Positions 14,559 to 17,805 of a DNA stretch of 17,805 nucleotides are shown piece by piece. The DNA comes from JBIOJM01 sp044450785 (lineage in GTDB: Bacteria; Planctomycetota; Planctomycetia; Isosphaerales; Isosphaeraceae): positions 1 to 17,805 of the forward strand of contig JBIOJM010000207.1 of NCBI GenBank assembly GCA_044450785.1, read 5' to 3'. The stretch's first letter is position 1; each line of letters opens with the position of its first letter. The translations under genes were made by a program, and so were the position numbers. Below the pieces are notes generated by a model. It made no database searches. It had not been told where the DNA came from and was given only the letters and a program-made list of their open reading frames with translations.

Positions 14559-15011
14559 TCAAATTCGCATGATTTGAGCCATCTCCCTGAGCAAGGGAGT
14601 TGGGCCGTGGAGTTTCGCGTCGACCCGGCGCGTGACGTTTGGAACGCTGTCGGCGCGGGACAATCCCAGTCGGGCGGCCAATTGGTGGAGGGTCGCTTCG
14701 GTGTGCCGGCGGCACAGCCAAGCGGCAACGGCTCGGGCGACGTGAGGGTCGCCACGGTGGGTCAGCACGGAGGGGTCCAGACCGTAGAACTCGGCGACCG
14801 CGGTGCAGATTGCCTCCGGCTGAAGGCCGGCCAATTGACGAGCCTCGGGCGCGGGCGGATCGGCGCTAACCGGGCCGGCCAGTGTACGTAACCAATAACA
14901 AAGTCTAACCCTAGATTCACGGTTGGCGTGCTCCTGCCGGCTCTGATCGTGGGCGGATCGATGTGGCGTGTCTTCGCCCTCGGTGGTTTCAACCTCTCCC
15001 GAATCACTCAT
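14559..15011 (-). CDS. Small protein with DnaA C-terminal-like HTH domain
   Basis: This is a 150-residue protein. The first ~60 residues are charged and probably disordered. Residues ~63-133 resemble the DnaA C-terminal (Bac_DnaA_C) fold: a helix PEAICTAVAEFYGLDPSVLT, then DPHVARAVAAWLCRRHTEAT, LHQLAARLGL and SVPNVTRRVDAKL where DnaA has the DHSTV signature. The same fold is used in accessory domains of REP-associated Y1 transposases. The AAA+ ATPase domain of DnaA and the transposase HUH motif are both absent. It is therefore a stand-alone DNA-binding protein or a remnant. ATG 15011 is preferred (GGAG three bases upstream); a GTG three codons earlier is possible. It is on the same strand as, and 200 bp upstream of, the ATP-grasp-SET gene. 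Confidence 0.6.
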   Translation of the reverse strand: MSDSGEVETTEGEDTPHRSAHDQSRQEHANRESRVRLCYWLRTLAGPVSADPPAPEARQLAGLQPEAICTAVAEFYGLDPSVLTHRGDPHVARAVAAWLCRRHTEATLHQLAARLGLSRADSVPNVTRRVDAKLHGPTPLLREMAQIMRI

Positions 15012-15175
15012 ATTCTCCACTCATCCCCAATCGCCAGATGCCACGAATGCCCAGGATCACCAATTTGACGGACTCTCTCCACCGATCACCACCCAATCAC
15101 GCAGTCTCCTGGCACAACCGTCTTGCCTGACTTGATGCCGTGAGCTAGACTAGACGAAATACCGATAACTTGGAA

Positions 15176-15358
15176 ATGATCGAGCCGGTAGTGAGCAAAA
15201 CGAATTGCTCCGCGGCACACCGTTTCTTGGTTTGCCTGTACCTGACCGATGCCGAGTGGCAGGCGCCTCGTGCACTCGCCCTAATCGAGAGACTGAGGTC
15301 CTTCGCGACCAACCAAGGGAATGGTTCCGCGTCTCAGCCTGGAGGTCTCGATGCTTGA
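15176..15358 (+). CDS. Possible 60-residue leader ORF overlapping the next gene
   Basis: The frame begins MIEPVVSKTNCSAAHRF and ends GGLDA. Its stop TGA (15356-15358) overlaps the ATG of the following gene (15351) within ATGCTTGA, an arrangement typical of translational coupling. A GGAA is close to the ATG. Third positions are about two-thirds G or C, a little below the neighbours. There is no recognisable motif, so it may be fortuitous. Confidence 0.3.
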   Translation: MIEPVVSKTNCSAAHRFLVCLYLTDAEWQAPRALALIERLRSFATNQGNGSASQPGGLDA

Positions 15359-15812
15359 GTGTAGTACCACAATAACCTTCGTCGACCTTTCGTCGGACAT
15401 GCGGATGAGCTTGCACCAATGCGGGGAGGAAGAGGCCCAGCGTTTCAAGTGGATCGAGAGCGAGAAGGCCGGACGGGACCTCGGCGAGACCGCCATCCGG
15501 ATGTGGATCGGGCGGCATTGGAATGGGTTCCTGCGACATCGCTGGCTCGAACATCTCCAGGGCAAAACATTCTGGATCGAGCTCGATCATGGAGATTTCG
15601 GGCTATTGCAGACGGCGTTTCAGGCATCGCCGCTCATCGATCCGATCCTGGAACATCTCAAGCGCGGTGGCGAGAACCTTGGCATCATCGTGTGGGCGCT
15701 CGAGAATCGCGTCTCCATGAGCGAGGTGCTGAAGATCCTCGAGGCTCTCGACGTGAACAGCCGGCGCATTGAGTGCCGCTTCGATCCCCGGCGTGACAAG
15801 GTCTCTGCCTGA
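15351..15812 (+). CDS. Conserved-looking hypothetical protein
   Basis: This is a 153-residue soluble protein, not recognised. It is rich in Trp and charged residues in the middle (WIGRHWNGFLRHRWLEHL, then FWIELDHGDFGLL) and helical towards the end (ILEHLKRGGENLGIIVWALE, VLKILEALDV). No transmembrane segment or catalytic motif is visible. The start at 15351 is chosen because GGAGG lies five bases upstream. The in-frame ATG at 15321 would add ten residues but has its purine stretch almost touching the codon. It converges with pepA, whose stop is 24 bp away. The function is unknown. Confidence 0.6.
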   Translation: MLECSTTITFVDLSSDMRMSLHQCGEEEAQRFKWIESEKAGRDLGETAIRMWIGRHWNGFLRHRWLEHLQGKTFWIELDHGDFGLLQTAFQASPLIDPILEHLKRGGENLGIIVWALENRVSMSEVLKILEALDVNSRRIECRFDPRRDKVSA

Positions 15813-15835
15813 CACCGATGAGCGCCGGCATCTGA

Positions 15836-17332
15836 TCACGACTCGACTGACTCCGCCTTGCCCTCGAAATACGCGATCAACGTCCTCACGAAGCAGCCGG
15901 TCCCGCCGGCGTCGCGGGTCGCGTTTTCGGAATCGCACCAGCTCGGCCCGGCGATATCCAGGTGGATCCATGGCGTGGACCCCACGAACTGCTCGAGAAA
16001 CTTGGCCGCGGTCACCGCCCCTCCCCACTTTCCTCCCACGTTCTTCAGGTCGGCGACGTTGCTCTTGAGCTGCTCCTTGTAATCCTCGTCGAGCGGGAGC
16101 CGCCACACTCGCTCGCCGGTTCGCCGGCTGGCGGCGATCATGTCCTGGCAAAATGACGCATCATTGCCGAATAGCCCGGCGACCTTGGGCCCGAGTGCGA
16201 CAATACATGCGCCGGTCAAGGTGGCCAGGTCGAGCAAGCGATGCGGCTGGTGCTCGACCGCATAGCTCAGCGCGTCGGCCAGGATCAGCCGCCCCTCGGC
16301 GTCCGTGTTCATGACCTCCACTGTCTTGCCATTCCTCATGGTCAGGACGTCGCCCAGCTTCATCGCCTTGCCGCCGGTCATATTCTCGGTCATTGCGAGG
16401 TAACCCACGACATTGACCGGCAGTGCGAGCCGCGCGATGGCTTGCATGGCGGCGACCACGACGGCAGCTCCCGTCATGTCGCTTTTCATGTCTTCCATCG
16501 ACGCGGTCGGTTTCAAGCTCAATCCGCCGGAGTCGAACGTCACGCCCTTTCCGACCAGGGCGTGCGTGGGTGCGTCGCCCCCATGCCTGTGATGGAGAAT
16601 GAGGAAGCGGGGCGGCTCATCCGAGCCCGCCGCCACGCCGAGCAGCCCGCCGAATCGCTCGCGGCGGATCCGCGCTTCATCCCAATCGTCGACCGCGATG
16701 CCGGCGGCGGCGGCGACGATGCCGATCCGATCGGCCAACTGGGCCGGCGACTTGTCGCCAGGGGGGGTGTTCACGAGATCGCGCGCCAGGTTGACAGCCT
16801 GGCCGACGATGTCGGCTCGGCACAAGGTCGACTCGAGCGACAGCCCGGGTTCTTCAGACTGGCCGGGCTCGACAACCAAGCTGAGGGTGTTGAAGGCGTG
16901 ACGATTGGCTTCCGTTTTCCGGACCCCGGGTCCGCGGGTGCCGACGATCGCCCCCTGGATCAAGGCCGACGCCACGGCCCGCGGTTGGTCTGACGGCGGC
17001 AGCGCGACCGCGACGCTCTCACGAGGCTTCCCGGCCAACCGCTTGGCCAGCGCGAAGCCGGCCGAGAACGCCGCTCCAGCGTCGAAGCGGCCGCGAGGGC
17101 CCAGCCCGACCAGCAAAACCCCACGCGCCTCGAAGCCCGGCACGTCATAAAGGAGAATGAGGTCGCCCAGCGCGCCGGTCAGCTCCTTCTCGGCAGTCAA
17201 GCGCCTGACCTTCGCCTCCAGATCCGTCCCGCGCAAAACTTCGGGCGGTTCGGCATCGTTCTCAAATATCCCCACGACAAGCCAGTGTGCCTGGACCGAG
17301 CCGATCGATTGCCGTAGTGGTGTGATGTTCAT
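15836..17332 (-). CDS. pepA: Leucyl aminopeptidase (M17 family)
   Basis: This is a 498-residue cytosolic aminopeptidase that removes N-terminal residues, preferring Leu, using two metal ions. The length matches the family. The N-terminal ~170 residues are the variable macro-like domain. The catalytic domain has GKGVTFDSGGLSLKP (K262, D267), MEDMKSDMTGAA and the family signature NTDAEGRL (342-349, with D344, E346, R348). All metal and catalytic residues that can be recognised are present. The ATG at 17332 is chosen; an upstream TTG (17341) is weaker. It starts 10 nt after the nucleotidyltransferase stop, so the two are probably co-transcribed. No strong ribosome binding site is visible and translation may be coupled. 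PepA of other bacteria can also bind DNA, but nothing here shows that. Confidence 0.95.
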   Translation of the reverse strand: MNITPLRQSIGSVQAHWLVVGIFENDAEPPEVLRGTDLEAKVRRLTAEKELTGALGDLILLYDVPGFEARGVLLVGLGPRGRFDAGAAFSAGFALAKRLAGKPRESVAVALPPSDQPRAVASALIQGAIVGTRGPGVRKTEANRHAFNTLSLVVEPGQSEEPGLSLESTLCRADIVGQAVNLARDLVNTPPGDKSPAQLADRIGIVAAAAGIAVDDWDEARIRRERFGGLLGVAAGSDEPPRFLILHHRHGGDAPTHALVGKGVTFDSGGLSLKPTASMEDMKSDMTGAAVVVAAMQAIARLALPVNVVGYLAMTENMTGGKAMKLGDVLTMRNGKTVEVMNTDAEGRLILADALSYAVEHQPHRLLDLATLTGACIVALGPKVAGLFGNDASFCQDMIAASRRTGERVWRLPLDEDYKEQLKSNVADLKNVGGKWGGAVTAAKFLEQFVGSTPWIHLDIAGPSWCDSENATRDAGGTGCFVRTLIAYFEGKAESVES

Positions 17333-17342
17333 CGAGATCAAG

Positions 17343-17666
17343 CTACGAAGCGGAGCGATACAGCTCCCTTCCTTCCGTCAGGGCGTGGTGAACGTCGGGA
17401 TAGGGATGATCGCCAGTGTGTTCGATGTCGCATTGCCGAACGACCTTGATGTCGGCGGAGCACCCCAGATCGCGGAGCCGCCGGACGAGAAGCTTGGCGA
17501 CCCCGCGACAATCGCTCTGGTCCGGCATCACGACCAGGGCATCCAGGTCGCTGTACGGCCCCATCGCTCCCCGCGCGGCCGAGCCGAACAGGATGATCCG
17601 TAACGGATGAACGCTTTCCACCGTGCGGCGTACAAGCTCGTCCAGAATGGCTGGATCGGGGTTCAA
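17343..17666 (-). CDS. MNT-type nucleotidyltransferase domain protein
   Basis: This is a 107-residue minimal nucleotidyltransferase. The core is ILFGSAARGAMGPYSDLDAL: G28-S29 binds the nucleotide triphosphate, and D40 and D42 are two of the three metal ligands. The third acidic position probably lies near DIKVV, which is uncertain. Such proteins transfer AMP to proteins or nucleic acid and are often antitoxins of MNT/HEPN pairs. No HEPN partner is seen here: the downstream gene is pepA, and the upstream side leaves the window. The start is TTG at 17666 because AGGAGG precedes it by seven bases. The frame stays open to 17795, but the extra N-terminus has no family match. An ATG (17673) touching the AGGAGG is in another frame. 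Confidence 0.85.
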   Translation of the reverse strand: MNPDPAILDELVRRTVESVHPLRIILFGSAARGAMGPYSDLDALVVMPDQSDCRGVAKLLVRRLRDLGCSADIKVVRQCDIEHTGDHPYPDVHHALTEGRELYRSAS

Positions 17667-17675
17667 GACGCATCC
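17667..17675 (-). promoter_or_regulatory. Shine-Dalgarno fixing a TTG start
   Basis: On the minus strand AGGAGG is followed by ATGCGTC and then TTG AAC CCC, giving near-ideal spacing for the TTG. The embedded ATG is out of frame with the nucleotidyltransferase. Confidence 0.6.
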
Positions 17676-17805
17676 TCCTGCGACAATTCGATTTCCGGTT
17701 GTGCTTGACAGGCTCCATCCCACCGCTGAGCGGGCGGGTTCAGCCCAATACTGTTGAATTAGCTGTAACCTACTGTCGCGGAAGAGATTGTGCATTCGTC
17801 CCCCC

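Noticed and set aside
14559..15011. Calling the small gene dnaA or a transposase
   Set aside because: Only the C-terminal HTH-like part is present. There is no Walker A/B ATPase and no HUH/Tyr catalytic motif.

Overview
The window looks like a piece of a GC-rich Planctomycetes chromosome, most likely from the Isosphaeraceae (Singulisphaera/Paludisphaera-like). This is inferred from gene families. There is a secreted multi-Ig protein with an N-terminal LEPR-XLL-type motif (IEELEGRTLLS). There is a giant Ser/Thr kinase with the N-terminal helical segment and the DNPAV-type TPR array common in that lineage. There are also a TPR-sulfotransferase and a fragment of a WD40-type membrane protein linker. 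No rRNA, tRNA, CRISPR array or intact insertion sequence was seen.

Layout. (1) 1-5951, plus strand: the 3' part of a Gly-rich protein ending in fourteen 14-residue repeats; a TPR-sulfotransferase; and a cell-surface protein of alternating Ig/cadherin-like modules. The spacings are 32 and 21 bp, so these probably form one surface or secretion operon. (2) 5952-9955, minus strand: a 1312-residue membrane Ser/Thr kinase with C-terminal TPRs, convergent with the surface operon and driven by a recognisable sigma70-like promoter at 10024-10053. (3) 9956-12855: an accessory, decayed region. It holds a purine-rich repeat, a 14-bp palindrome, a small HTH protein, two minus-strand remnants of a kinase paralogue that share the same nonsense codon, a truncated WD40-type linker fragment, and two small unknown genes, the first with a zinc ribbon. 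(4) 12856-15011, minus strand: an ATP-grasp ligase fused to a SET plus post-SET lysine methyltransferase module, preceded by a small protein with a DnaA-C-like HTH. (5) 15012-17805: an unrecognised plus-strand gene convergent with a leucyl aminopeptidase (PepA) gene, which sits 10 nt downstream of an MNT-type nucleotidyltransferase gene.

The most unusual items are the ATP-grasp-SET fusion and the kinase remnants. One remnant keeps the parental promoter, leader and first 17 codons joined in frame to the last codons of the gene, with the roughly 3.8 kb between them missing. Kinase 3' tails lie opposite the 3' ends of three separate plus-strand genes. The 42-bp and roughly 590-bp repeats in the surface genes look recently amplified. 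All functional statements are from reading sequence; no database search was run.
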